A stretch of DNA of 64,000 nt from JBEGHD01 sp049334165 (GTDB lineage: Bacteria; Bacteroidota; Bacteroidia; Flavobacteriales_D; Sanyastnellaceae). The notes under the pieces are model-generated. The model did not search any database, was not told the DNA's origin, and saw nothing but the letters and a program-made list of their open reading frames with translations. The first letter of the stretch is position 1, and the number at the start of each line of letters is the position of its first letter. The position numbers were made by a program, and so were the translations under genes. The stretch lies in the NCBI GenBank assembly GCA_049334165.1, contig JBEGHD010000003.1. The stretch is one strand, 5' to 3'. Below, in pieces: positions 49,951-59,617 of this stretch.

Positions 49951-51489
49951 TCAGACAGGAGCTTTTGGTGAAACAATTTCCAGAAACTCCTCAAATTGAT
50001 CTTGCTTCATCATTTTTGGAATTTTCACCTGCCCTCCTTTTTTCTTGGTGGCACCGGCCCAATCGTAAATCTTCGAGACAGGAACAGAGTCGACTTTTAC
50101 TTCAGAAAGGGCCTTGGTTCGGGCAACCTTGTAGTTGTTATTCTTCTTCTTTAAGATTTTATCCAGAACTCGATCGGCACCTTCGGCTTCAGCGAGATCG
50201 CCTTCAAGGCCAAGCACCCAGTGATGAGTGAAAGTACCGTCATCATTTTTTACAGCGGCCAAAACGTATTCTGTAACGTCAATGTCGAGCTTAGTTTCTA
50301 GCTCAGAAATGGCCTCATCGGTTTTTTCAACTGATAACTGCGAACCTGCTACATTCATAAAGAACTTCGTGCGACCGGTGATGTCAATTTCGAAGTGTTC
50401 GAGACTGGAAAAACGAATGGTATCACCAATAAGATAGCGCCAGGTGCCTGCACAAGTAGAAACAACGAGGGCGTAATCCTCACCTTCCTCTACCTCATCA
50501 AGTCCCAAAACCACAGGTTGGTCTTTTACATTTCCCAACTCGTCAAACCCACGCTCGTCAAACGGAATAAACTCAAAGTAAATCCCTGCATTAGTCGCCA
50601 GTTTCATGCTTTTGGTTTCTGGCCTGTTTTGGTATGCGAAAAACCCTTCAGAAGCCAGGTAAGTGTCGAGCACAGCAAGTGGTTTTGTTGTGATTGCTTC
50701 GAACTCTTCGCGATAGGGATCGAATGCCACACCACCTGATGCGAAAAGCGACAAATTGGGCCAAATCTCGTGAATGGATTTTAGGTTGTGCTCTTTGATG
50801 ACTTCCTTAAGCATCAGTAGAATCCAGGCAGGGATTCCCGAAAGCGCGCCCACATCCCATTCCGGTGCTCGTTTGGCAATCTCCTTCACTCTTTCATCCC
50901 AGTCTTCGATGGCAGCAATTTCTTTTCCCGGCTTGTAGTAAGGCTCGAACCAAAATGGAATGTTACCAGCTGAGATCCCGCTGATTTCGCCTTCCTTCCA
51001 ATGTTCCGTTTCAGTCAGGTCCGTGCTGCTTCCGAGCATCAGAATATCTTTTTCGAACATCTCCGCAGGCAAGTCATAATTTGAAAGTCCAGTCACCTGC
51101 TCTACTCCCACCTTTCTGATGGACTCTATCATGTCCTGTGTCACAGGAATTCTCTTGCTTTCGCTTCCCGTTGTTCCGCTGGTTCGTGCAAAAAAATCCA
51201 CTGATCCAGGCCAGGTCACATTTTCTTCATTATTTTCAATTCGGTACCACCATTCATCGTGGATTTTGCGATAATCGTGCAGAGGAACACTTATCCGAAA
51301 AGATTCTTCTAAGTCTTTTGACTCCAGAATTTCAGAGAATTTGTAGTGCCTGCCGAACTGTGTGTTTTCTGCTTTTTGCAACAGTTCTCTCAACTGTTCT
51401 TTTTGGTCTTCAATGGGGTTTTCATTACCCGTATCAAATTGTTTCTTTAGGGAAATTGCGCTCTTAATAAGATGGCCTAAAATGGTCAT
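49951..51489 (-). CDS. GH3-family acyl-adenylate enzyme
   Basis: 512 residues matching the bacterial relatives of plant GH3 amido synthetases. Visible are the ATP-binding FFARTSGTTGSESKRIPVT loop near residue 105, a VLDTYLASEGFFAYQ core near 280 and VVSTCAGTWRYLIGDTIRF near 340, which contain the adenylation motifs. It should activate a carboxylic acid with ATP and conjugate it to an amine or amino acid. The natural substrates in bacteria are not established. It is monocistronic and faces the TM protein gene upstream. Confidence 0.88.
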   Translation of the reverse strand: MTILGHLIKSAISLKKQFDTGNENPIEDQKEQLRELLQKAENTQFGRHYKFSEILESKDLEESFRISVPLHDYRKIHDEWWYRIENNEENVTWPGSVDFFARTSGTTGSESKRIPVTQDMIESIRKVGVEQVTGLSNYDLPAEMFEKDILMLGSSTDLTETEHWKEGEISGISAGNIPFWFEPYYKPGKEIAAIEDWDERVKEIAKRAPEWDVGALSGIPAWILLMLKEVIKEHNLKSIHEIWPNLSLFASGGVAFDPYREEFEAITTKPLAVLDTYLASEGFFAYQNRPETKSMKLATNAGIYFEFIPFDERGFDELGNVKDQPVVLGLDEVEEGEDYALVVSTCAGTWRYLIGDTIRFSSLEHFEIDITGRTKFFMNVAGSQLSVEKTDEAISELETKLDIDVTEYVLAAVKNDDGTFTHHWVLGLEGDLAEAEGADRVLDKILKKKNNNYKVARTKALSEVKVDSVPVSKIYDWAGATKKKGGQVKIPKMMKQDQFEEFLEIVSPKAPV

Positions 51490-51715
51490 TGCTGTTTTTG
51501 TTTTCTTTTACCTTACCGAAAATTATACCGAATGAATTACCGACAAAAGCGCCCAGGGCAACTCTGATCAATGTGACTGACCACCACCCAGCTGTGCAAT
51601 TTCCTCTACAACTTTCACTCTGTGATTAGTCAGATATAAAGCACGCTCGGCAATCCACCACTCGGAATACTCTTTGCCGCACTAATTACGACTTAATAAC
51701 CAAATCAGATTTTAC

Positions 51716-52072
51716 ATGGAAGCCAAACCACTCGAAAAACATCACAGATTAGAAAGGAGAGTTTTGCCAATTAGCGGAATAATTATGTTCGCACTCGGGT
51801 TCTTCACCGTGCTATTCGAAAGTTACCCAATTTGGGGAATCTTGTTGGTTTCATTCGGAGCTGCAACTTTGCTCACTCAGTTTTTTGTGCGAATCAGCCC
51901 ATTTTCAATGAGTGGAGTGATGAATATTGCCAATGCAATTCTGTTGGCAGCAATGTCCTACTCCATCAATGGATCAGAACTCGGCTCTGCGTATCTCGCG
52001 CTGGCTCTGATGTCAGTCATCTTTTTAATTTCCGCATTTGTGATGTGGCGGAAATGGAGTGCTGCAAAATAG
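51716..52072 (+). CDS. Small four-helix membrane protein
   Basis: 118 residues with about four helices (IIMFALGFFTVLFES, WGILLVSFGAATLLTQFF, MSGVMNIANAILLAAMSY, SAYLALALMSVIFLISAFVM). A positively charged N-terminus precedes the first helix. It ends 7 bp from the convergent ettA. No family is recognised. Confidence 0.7.
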   Translation: MEAKPLEKHHRLERRVLPISGIIMFALGFFTVLFESYPIWGILLVSFGAATLLTQFFVRISPFSMSGVMNIANAILLAAMSYSINGSELGSAYLALALMSVIFLISAFVMWRKWSAAK

Positions 52073-52079
52073 ATCGATT

Positions 52080-53765
52080 CTATTTCACCAGTTTCTTGTA
52101 CTTAATTCGTTTTGGACCTTCATCACCAAGGCGTTTCCTGCGATTTTCTTCGTATTCTGAATACGTTCCCTCAAAGTAATAAACCTGAGAATCGCCCTCA
52201 AAAGCCAGAATGTGCGTACAAATTCTGTCGAGGAACCAACGGTCGTGAGAAACCACCACAGCACATCCGGCAAAGTCCATAATCCCTTCTTCGAGTGCAC
52301 GTAGCGTGTTCACATCGATATCGTTGGTAGGCTCATCGAGCATCAGCACGTTGGCCTCGGTTTTCAACGTCATCGCCAGGTGAAGTCGATTTCGTTCACC
52401 ACCACTCAAAACTCCAACTTTCTTTTGCTGATCCGATCCGTTAAAATTGAATTTGCTGACGTAGGCACGGGAATTAATTTTTCTCCCACCGATTTCTACA
52501 ATCTCATTTCCTCCGGATACCACTTCCCAGATCGATTTCTCGGGATCGAGGTCCTTGTGAGCCTGGTCGACATAACCGATTTCCACCGTTTCGCCAATTA
52601 CGAAATCCCCACTGTCGGGCTGCTCTTCTCCCATAATCATTTTGAAGAGTGTAGTTTTTCCGGCACCGTTTGGTCCGATAACTCCAACTATTCCGGCTGG
52701 TGGTAGAGAAAAATTCAAGTCGTCAAAAAGTAGCTTGTCTCCAAAAGCTTTGGAAACGTGGTTGGCTTCGATCACTTTGTCGCCCAGACGCGGTCCGTTT
52801 GGAATCGGAATTTCGAGTCGTGCTTCTTTTTCCTTGCCTTCCTCGCTGAGCATTTTCTCGTAGTTCGCCAATCGGGCCTTATTCTTAGCATGCCTACCTT
52901 TCGGATTCATTTTCACCCACTCGAGCTCGCGGTTGAGTTCTTTTCTGCGCTTGCTTTCCTGCTTCTCTTCCTGAGCCAGACGGGTAGACTTTTGCTCCAG
53001 CCAGGAGCTGTAGTTTCCTTTCCACGGAATTCCTTCTCCGCGGTCGAGCTCTAGAATCCACCCGGCTACATTGTCTAGGAAGTAACGGTCGTGAGTTACA
53101 CAAAGTACGGTTCCTTTGTACTGCTCGAGGTGCTGTTCAAGCCATTGTACCGATTCTGCATCGAGGTGGTTGGTAGGCTCATCGAGAAGAAGAACATCTG
53201 GCTGCTGAAGCAGAAGTCTGCAAAGTGCCACTCGCCTTCTTTCCCCTCCAGAGAGTTCGGCAACCTTTTGATCTTCTGGCGGACAGCGCAACGCATCCAT
53301 GGCGATGGCCAGTTTTGTATCGAGCTCCCATGCATCAAGCGCATCAATTTTATCCTGCACTTCCGCCTGGCGATCCATCAGCTTTTGCATTTTATCAGGG
53401 TCGTTCATGATTTCTTCATCCATGAACTTTTCATTGATCTGCTCATATTCTTTGAGCACCTGCACCGTTTCAGCTGTGCCTTCTTCCACTACTTCGCGGA
53501 CCGTTTTTTCGGGATCGAGTTTTGGCTCCTGGGGTAAAAAGCCAACTGAATAACCATCAGACCAGGCCACATCTCCCTGATAGCTTTCATCAAGACCAGC
53601 AATGATCCTGAGGACTGTTGACTTACCAGATCCGTTGAGACCGATGATTCCGATTTTGGCTCCATAAAAGAAGCTGAGGTAAATATCCTTTAGAATATGT
53701 TTTCCTTGCGGTGTGGTCTTGTTGACCTTCACCATAGAAAAAATGATCTTCTTATCGTCTGACAT
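52080..53765 (-). CDS. ettA: EttA, energy-dependent translational throttle (ABC-F)
   Basis: 561 residues: two ABC domains with Walker A GLNGSGKST and GPNGAGKTT, signatures LSGGERRRVAL and LSGGERNRLHL, and Walker B LLLDEPTNHLD and LMLDEPTNDID. An ABC-F linker and a WVKMNPKGRHAKNKARL arm are typical of EttA, which binds the ribosomal E site and gates the first elongation steps according to ATP/ADP. No transmembrane segments. It has a plausible promoter upstream. Confidence 0.95.
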   Translation of the reverse strand: MSDDKKIIFSMVKVNKTTPQGKHILKDIYLSFFYGAKIGIIGLNGSGKSTVLRIIAGLDESYQGDVAWSDGYSVGFLPQEPKLDPEKTVREVVEEGTAETVQVLKEYEQINEKFMDEEIMNDPDKMQKLMDRQAEVQDKIDALDAWELDTKLAIAMDALRCPPEDQKVAELSGGERRRVALCRLLLQQPDVLLLDEPTNHLDAESVQWLEQHLEQYKGTVLCVTHDRYFLDNVAGWILELDRGEGIPWKGNYSSWLEQKSTRLAQEEKQESKRRKELNRELEWVKMNPKGRHAKNKARLANYEKMLSEEGKEKEARLEIPIPNGPRLGDKVIEANHVSKAFGDKLLFDDLNFSLPPAGIVGVIGPNGAGKTTLFKMIMGEEQPDSGDFVIGETVEIGYVDQAHKDLDPEKSIWEVVSGGNEIVEIGGRKINSRAYVSKFNFNGSDQQKKVGVLSGGERNRLHLAMTLKTEANVLMLDEPTNDIDVNTLRALEEGIMDFAGCAVVVSHDRWFLDRICTHILAFEGDSQVYYFEGTYSEYEENRRKRLGDEGPKRIKYKKLVK

Positions 53766-53801
53766 GGGTGTTTGATTTTGATATTATGGCTCACGTTTTT
53801 G

Positions 53802-53834
53802 CAAAACGTATAGCTGACAAATATCGTAATCAAA
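53802..53834 (-). promoter_or_regulatory. Putative promoter of ettA
   Basis: The minus strand has TACGTTTTG (53810-53802), a near match to TAnnTTTG, preceded after 20 bp by TTTG (53834-53831). The spacing fits the Bacteroidota consensus. It lies 37 bp before the start codon. Confidence 0.5.
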
Positions 53835-53865
53835 AAAGAAAGTCCAACGCCATGATCTGAGCATT

Positions 53866-55545
53866 TTATTGTACAACCAATTTGAGGGATTCAATATTCC
53901 CTTCTTCGTCATGCCATTTGAGAAAGTAAAGGCCCGAATTTAAAGTCGACACATCCAGTTTTACCGGAGTAGAAGAGTCAACATCGGTGAACTCTCGACT
54001 GAGAACTTCTTTCCCACGGCTACTATACATGCTCAATTCTCCTCTAACTCCAGCTGAATTTTCTTGACTAGTCAGGTTAAAAACTATGTTAACCTCCTTG
54101 TTTGTTGGGTTGGGAAATGCAGTAAGAACCCTTCCTTTCTCCCTGTCAAATTCATTCACAGCTGTGGTCCTGCATCCTGGATAACTGCAGCCCTGAGCAT
54201 CAACCCTCATCATCCAAAGAGATTGATGACTTGAAGAATTTGTGGAAGTCACATTTAGATAACTGGTTACATCGCCAGCTACCAAAAAGCCACCTTCATC
54301 AATAGGAATAAGAGCGCGAATACTGCTACGTGAGAAATCATTTACCGAAATTGAAGGTGAGCCAGCGTAGTTATCTATCCAATCGATATTAAAATCTTGA
54401 TCAAACTTGATAATTATGCCCGACATGTCTGACTCACCTGCCAGGTAATAGGAATCTTCAAACTTGTACAAATTAGACTTGTCGAACCATTCACTACTTG
54501 GTTCAGGATAGTAAATACCGTCAAAGTCATCTGGTACATTTCCGTCAAGGACATACATTTCTTGTTCTTCAAAACCATCTTCTGTTTCCTGGAAACGAGA
54601 AATAAAAAACCGCTGCTCAAAACTTAAGCCGTTGCCGATTGGAGGCGCTTGAACTGATGTCACTCCTCCGACAACTACGCTGTTGTCTTCCAAAATTATT
54701 CTGGCATTTCCATCTTCGGCAATTCCCCCAAATTCGTGTGATTTGAGAAGCTCTCCATCACTATTTAATTTCATTATAACGAACTTGATATTCTCAAAAC
54801 TAGATTCATTCGGAATGTCATAGTTTGCAATGCCAAGAGCCCATATATTTCCCTCATCATCCAATTGAAGAGATTGAACCTTCGCTACAGAAGGATACTC
54901 TTGTATCCAAATCTCCTCACCTGTCTCTTCATCTATTTTCGTGAGCATTCCAATTGGTTCGCCATAAACTGGTTGATTATTTTCGATAACGCGACCTGAA
55001 TACAGATAACCATCTTCCATTTCACAAGCACCATATACACCATATAAATTCTCCGAAGAATAATTTAATGATGGCACATCTATAAGCTCTATTGGTGAAT
55101 CAGAATTATCATCCCATTTAGCTAGTCTATACTCCACTTCATACCAACCATCTTCATTATCTCCAAGGGGCACGTATTTGAGGAGTGTAACTACTTCGTC
55201 TTCTGAGTTGACGAAAGATGTTATTTGCGTGTACTTATGATTCCCCACAAGAAGAGTTTCGGAAATTCCCGGATCTGGATATTTTGCAGAGCTGATTAAA
55301 CTACCGTCATAGCCAATTTTAAAAATCGCAAGTTGACTTTGAACAAATGTTTTACTCCCTTGACATATGGCCAAAATGTGATCTTCACGAGGAACAATCA
55401 TGGTCGGATGGATTTTCACATCAGTCTCATCATTATGGTATTCATTTTCGAATAACTCGTTCCAATAATTTTGAGACTGGCTGTTGAAAGGAGATAAAAG
55501 AACACATACTATTAAAATCAGAAAAAACTTATAGGGAAGACGCAT
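53866..55545 (-). CDS. T9SS-exported protein with beta-propeller-like body
   Basis: About 559 residues from the ATG at 55545. A Sec signal (FFLILIVCVLLSPFNSQSQ) precedes a beta-rich body with repeated W/G-containing blades (MLTKIDEETGEEIWIQEYP, MKLNSDGELLKSHEF, GGFLVAGDVTSYL), consistent with a six- or seven-bladed propeller. The C-terminal 85 residues are a T9SS sorting domain (FPNPTNKEVNIVF ... SGLYFLKWHD). It should be secreted to the surface. The binding target or activity is not evident. Confidence 0.85.
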   Translation of the reverse strand: MRLPYKFFLILIVCVLLSPFNSQSQNYWNELFENEYHNDETDVKIHPTMIVPREDHILAICQGSKTFVQSQLAIFKIGYDGSLISSAKYPDPGISETLLVGNHKYTQITSFVNSEDEVVTLLKYVPLGDNEDGWYEVEYRLAKWDDNSDSPIELIDVPSLNYSSENLYGVYGACEMEDGYLYSGRVIENNQPVYGEPIGMLTKIDEETGEEIWIQEYPSVAKVQSLQLDDEGNIWALGIANYDIPNESSFENIKFVIMKLNSDGELLKSHEFGGIAEDGNARIILEDNSVVVGGVTSVQAPPIGNGLSFEQRFFISRFQETEDGFEEQEMYVLDGNVPDDFDGIYYPEPSSEWFDKSNLYKFEDSYYLAGESDMSGIIIKFDQDFNIDWIDNYAGSPSISVNDFSRSSIRALIPIDEGGFLVAGDVTSYLNVTSTNSSSHQSLWMMRVDAQGCSYPGCRTTAVNEFDREKGRVLTAFPNPTNKEVNIVFNLTSQENSAGVRGELSMYSSRGKEVLSREFTDVDSSTPVKLDVSTLNSGLYFLKWHDEEGNIESLKLVVQ

Positions 55546-55687
55546 GATCATATTTTTAGTTCTAACAAGTTAAAATACATAACACTTAATATTGTTTAAA
55601 GTACCCCATTTATTCTGCCTTGTCAAATCAATCAGGTCGAGGATTGACCAATTCTTACAAGTCTATCCTGGCTCGCAATTCTATTTA

Positions 55688-56950
55688 TTAAGCTTTGCGA
55701 AAAATGTCGAACACCGTCACTTCCGGTGGCATCCCTACTCTACCCGGGAAGCCGAGATAGCCGAAGCCACGGTTGACGTAGATGTGCTGTCCGTTTTCCT
55801 TGTAGAGTCCACCCCAGTGTTTGTAGCGCAGCCGGGCGGGACTGATCTTTATTCCCAGAGTTGGAATTTCCAGCCCGAACTGCATGCCATGAGTGTGGCC
55901 GCTGAGCGTGAGATCAATTTTTTCTTTGCCTACAACTCGCTCTTCCCAGTGCGTGGGATCGTGGCTCATTAGGATCTTAAAAGAGTTTTCAGCAACACCC
56001 AATTTGGCTTTTTGCAAATCACCATAGCGGTGAAAGCCCACTCCCCAATTTTCAACTCCCAACAGAGAAATTCGCTGGCCATCCCTTTCGATGGACACAT
56101 TCTCGTTGAGAAGTAATTTGAATCCCATTTTCGAGATATTCCTTTTCAGGTTGTTGAGATTTTTGCTACGAGCTTCTTTGTCGGGCCAGTTTACGTAATC
56201 GCCATAGTCGTGATTGCCGAGAATCGCGTACTTCCCTTCGCTTGCCTTTAGTTTTGAAAATAGCTCAACCCACTCATCCGACTCGGAGGCATAGTTGTTA
56301 ATCATATCTCCGGTAAATAAAATCAGGTCGGGATTTAGTCGGTTGATTTTCTCAAAGACTTTGGCCACTTCCTCTTTCCCCTTTCCCAAAAAACTACCGA
56401 GGTGTGCATCGCTGATTTGGACTATTCGCATTCCGTCAAAGACTGAAGGTAGGTTGACAAAACTCAGCTTTTGTTTAATAAACCGAAAAGCAAATCGCCC
56501 ACTGGTCACTCCGTAAAACATCCCCGCAAAAACCACTGCAGACACCGCCAATCCTGCCTGATTTATAAACTGAAGACGGTTTATTTTTACCCCATCGCCT
56601 GTCGCCTGAGGTTGGAATTTAGCTACAACCCAACGTCCAAGGTGGACTAAATCATCAACAATGTGGAAGGCAGAAAAGAAAAGCTTGGGTACGAAAAAAA
56701 CCATCGTGAAAGCCACCAGCCAATAGGCGAAACCGAATTCTCGCTTCTCGGCCATTTCGCTAAAATTGAAAAAGATGTAGGTCATTCCGGAAACTGTCAC
56801 CAGGGTCGGGATCCAGTAACCCCAGCGCCACACCGACTTCCATACTGATGAGGCATTGCGGCTCAAATTCCAAACTCCCTTGAAGGCGTATAGATCGACA
56901 AGGAGTAAAATGATCGTCAGTGTTATAAAAAATACCTGCACGCGAGACAT
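55688..56950 (-). CDS. Membrane-anchored metallophosphoesterase
   Basis: About 420 residues from the ATG at 56950. Five or so helices in the first 165 residues are followed by a calcineurin-like domain with the full metal-ligand set: ISDAHLGSF, FTGDMINN, LGNHDYGD, LMSHDPTHWEE and LSGHTHGMQFG. It resembles YkuE/YaeI-type enzymes, which act near the membrane, possibly on lipid phosphates. It is monocistronic. Confidence 0.9.
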   Translation of the reverse strand: MSRVQVFFITLTIILLLVDLYAFKGVWNLSRNASSVWKSVWRWGYWIPTLVTVSGMTYIFFNFSEMAEKREFGFAYWLVAFTMVFFVPKLFFSAFHIVDDLVHLGRWVVAKFQPQATGDGVKINRLQFINQAGLAVSAVVFAGMFYGVTSGRFAFRFIKQKLSFVNLPSVFDGMRIVQISDAHLGSFLGKGKEEVAKVFEKINRLNPDLILFTGDMINNYASESDEWVELFSKLKASEGKYAILGNHDYGDYVNWPDKEARSKNLNNLKRNISKMGFKLLLNENVSIERDGQRISLLGVENWGVGFHRYGDLQKAKLGVAENSFKILMSHDPTHWEERVVGKEKIDLTLSGHTHGMQFGLEIPTLGIKISPARLRYKHWGGLYKENGQHIYVNRGFGYLGFPGRVGMPPEVTVFDIFRKA

Positions 56951-57194
56951 TGCAAATTTTTCTGCTTTTGGTTTAAACCTTAGATAACAACTGGTAATGT
57001 ACATTGGTTTGGAAATTAATCCCTGAATGCTCAGAGGAAGACTTTAACCAAATAAATTGGCGTTCAATTCACTACATATTAAACTGTTTACCAGTTATTT
57101 AATTCAATTTTCGGTAAATCCAAAAAAATGGTTAAAAATGACCAGACTAATTCTTTTACGCAGATCTTTACACTCAAATTCAATAACATAAAAG

Positions 57195-57659
57195 ATGAAA
57201 AATCTACTCTTGGCTATTTTGTGCTTGTCAGCATTCACAATCCAATCTCAGGCTCAATCTTCTGAAAATAGAACTAAAGAAGTTAAAGTAATCACTGTGG
57301 TGGAATCTATCGTTCCCATGGGAATTGGTCGCTCTAGAATCATCGACTCAAAACAAGAGGTTGATACCGAGCAATTCACTACGGAGCGTACCGAAGGCAA
57401 AGATTCAGATCAGGGAAAAGTCCGCAGAAAGGACCTCAAGATCGACAATTTCGAAGAGACTAAACTGCTCAACTTTTACAGTGGCGTAGGGATCAATTTC
57501 CAAAACATCGCTTCAAACGATGCCATGATTTCATCGAAACTCACTTCGATGTTGGCTGAAGGCTGGGAACTGATACACGTAGTTGGTGGAGTGGAAAGTG
57601 AAGCTGGAAAAGATGATGGTAACGGTATTTTCATCACCAGGTATATTTTTATGAGATAG
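57195..57659 (+). CDS. Small secreted protein, unknown
   Basis: 154 residues with a signal peptide (LLLAILCLSAFTIQSQAQ). The mature part carries EVKVITVVESIVPMGIGRSR and a later LLNFYSGVGINFQNIASNDA, with a C-terminal strand GNGIFITRYIFMR. Bacteroidota have several such small proteins of about this length with this start and a final RYIFMR-type end. It is followed by repeat-rich DNA. Function unknown. Confidence 0.75.
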   Translation: MKNLLLAILCLSAFTIQSQAQSSENRTKEVKVITVVESIVPMGIGRSRIIDSKQEVDTEQFTTERTEGKDSDQGKVRRKDLKIDNFEETKLLNFYSGVGINFQNIASNDAMISSKLTSMLAEGWELIHVVGGVESEAGKDDGNGIFITRYIFMR

Positions 57660-57812
57660 GCAAAACTTTGCGGTCCTGGCGACTTTGCGCGGGCTATTCC
57701 GTCTTGCGAAGTGTTGTTTCTCGCATAAGACGCATAAGGCGCAAAGCGCTCAGCTAAGCATAGTTTAACCATGAAGGAATTAAGGCTTAATTCAGCTTAA
57801 TCTCTCAATATT
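57660..57812. repeat. Repeat-rich intergenic DNA
   Basis: No gene. ctttgcg copies at 57666 and 57683 and the inverse cgcaaag at 57740 form partial inverted repeats, the same motif as between dinB and dnaE. It separates convergent genes and could form weak hairpins that act as a terminator. Confidence 0.5.
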
Positions 57813-58595
57813 TCAACTCTCTCCCCTCAAAAAGAATCTCTTTTTCTCAGGGTCGTAGTTCACTTTCTCACTGCCGAAAATTCGCTCGAGGTTTCCAGAT
57901 TGGGAAAGCTTGTCTGGCGTGTTGTCGATCAGCTTTTTGCTGTGATGGTCCACCAGCCAAATTCTGGTAGCAATTTGTAAAGAAAGGTCGAGTTCGTGAG
58001 AGGAAAAGAGAATCGTCTTACCTGTTTCCTCAACAAGTTGTCGCAGAAGCAAGAGGATTTCTGCACGGCTCGTGAAATCGAGAAAAGCTGTCGGTTCGTC
58101 CATGATCACGAGTGGCGTGTCCTGAGCTAAAGCCCGCGAGATAGCAACTTTCTGACGTTCCCCATCGCTGAGCTGATCGAGGCGCTTTTCTGCCATGTGC
58201 TGGATTCCCGTGCGCTCCATGGCACTGGTCACCTTTCCTTTATCCTCGTCAGAAAGCCTATCCAACCAATTCGTGTAAGGCTGTCGACCTAGAGACACTG
58301 CTGTAAAAACATCCAGATTTCCAGGTGCAGTCCGCGAAGTAAAAACAGCCGAAACATTCCTCGCCATCGTTCTGGCAGAAATCGAGCTCATCGATTTTTC
58401 ATTGAGGGTTACCTCTCCGCCCAAAGTACTGATCAGTCCCAAAGCGGACTTGAGAAAGGTCGTTTTCCCGGCACCGTTTTTCCCCACCAGCCCGATGAGT
58501 TCTCCATGGGAAACTTCAGCGGAGAAGTCGTTGATCAACCTGGCATTTTCTGAAAAGCCGACCGTCAAATCCTTTATTTCGAGAAACTTCTTCAC
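57813..58595 (-). CDS. FecE-type ABC transporter ATPase
   Basis: About 260 residues from a GTG at 58595. That start overlaps the permease stop (GTGA) and is preceded at the right distance by a strong AAGGAGG; a longer ATG at 58634 would extend 43 bp into the permease gene. Motifs: Walker A GKNGAGKTT, signature LSDGERQKVAI, Walker B LVIMDEPTAFLD and H-loop FSSHELD. It energises uptake of an iron chelate, haem or cobalamin with the FecCD permease upstream. Confidence 0.88.
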   Translation of the reverse strand: MKKFLEIKDLTVGFSENARLINDFSAEVSHGELIGLVGKNGAGKTTFLKSALGLISTLGGEVTLNEKSMSSISARTMARNVSAVFTSRTAPGNLDVFTAVSLGRQPYTNWLDRLSDEDKGKVTSAMERTGIQHMAEKRLDQLSDGERQKVAISRALAQDTPLVIMDEPTAFLDFTSRAEILLLLRQLVEETGKTILFSSHELDLSLQIATRIWLVDHHSKKLIDNTPDKLSQSGNLERIFGSEKVNYDPEKKRFFLRGES

Positions 58596-59617
58596 AGCGC
58601 GCTCCTCCTTCTGTTTCGCATGAAAATAATCCATATCACCACTGGCGCTCCTACCAGCGAAGTCACCGCATTGAGCGGCAAGCTACTTTCAGACCACGGC
58701 ATTCGGCTGATCCAGTCGCAGCCGAGACCTAAAACCATCCCGGTCAAAATCACTCCGGGAATTAAAATTTTGTGATCAGCTGAATGAAAAAGTCCCCGAA
58801 CGAGGTGCGGAACGGCCAGCCCGAGAAAAGCGATTGGGCCACAAAAGGCAGTGGTGACACCTGTGAGAATCCCGGTGGCGACCAAAATTAATATGCGCGT
58901 TTTTCTCACCGACACGCCAAGAGTTTCCGCGTAATCCTCTCCGAGCATCCAGGCGTTGAGCGATTTCAACAAGGTCAAAACCAACAGCAATCCCAGCAAA
59001 ACACAAATGGCGAAAAATCCTATTTCGCTCCACGAGGTGGTCGAGAAAGTACCGAATCCCCAGTGGACAAAAACCTGCAGTGCTTCCTTGGTTGTGCGCG
59101 ATTGCAAAACTGTGACGATAGCCGAAGTCAGGTAACCAGCCATCAATCCGAAAATCAGCAACGATACGTTATCACGAAGTTTCTGTGCCACGAGCATCAC
59201 TCCAATCAAAATCAAAAAAGCTCCGGCAATAGCAGCAAGGGCGATGGAAAGATGATAGGAAAACCCAAAAAGTGCTCCACCTCCGGCAAGTACCAGAAGT
59301 GCCACTCCAAGACTCGATCCGGAAGTGATTCCCAAAACCGAAGGACCAGCAAGCGGATTGGAGAAAAACGTCTGCATCAGCAAACCGCTCACCGCCAGTG
59401 AACTTCCAGCCAGAGCTGCTGTGCAAACACGGGTCATCCTCGAATCAAAGATGATGACCTGCCAGCGTTGATCGACAGACTCAGAGCCAAAAAGTGTTTC
59501 AAAAACCGTTTCGAGTGGAATGTGAACCGAGCCGGCTACGAGTTCGAGCACAGCAAAAACTACTACCGAAAAGATCAGCAGCGAAAAAAGCAGCACACGT
59601 TTGCCACCGGTTTTCAT
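58592..59617 (-). CDS. FecCD/BtuC-type ABC permease
   Basis: 341 residues with about ten helices and the FecCD family landmarks (DSRMTRVCTAALAGSSLAVSG, GPSVLGITSGSSLGVALL, GPIAFLGLAVPHLVRGLF). These proteins form the inner-membrane channel for iron-siderophore, haem or vitamin B12. It overlaps the binding protein gene by 4 bp upstream (ATGA) and the ATPase gene downstream. The actual substrate is not readable. Confidence 0.93.
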   Translation of the reverse strand: MKTGGKRVLLFSLLIFSVVVFAVLELVAGSVHIPLETVFETLFGSESVDQRWQVIIFDSRMTRVCTAALAGSSLAVSGLLMQTFFSNPLAGPSVLGITSGSSLGVALLVLAGGGALFGFSYHLSIALAAIAGAFLILIGVMLVAQKLRDNVSLLIFGLMAGYLTSAIVTVLQSRTTKEALQVFVHWGFGTFSTTSWSEIGFFAICVLLGLLLVLTLLKSLNAWMLGEDYAETLGVSVRKTRILILVATGILTGVTTAFCGPIAFLGLAVPHLVRGLFHSADHKILIPGVILTGMVLGLGCDWISRMPWSESSLPLNAVTSLVGAPVVIWIIFMRNRRRSAL

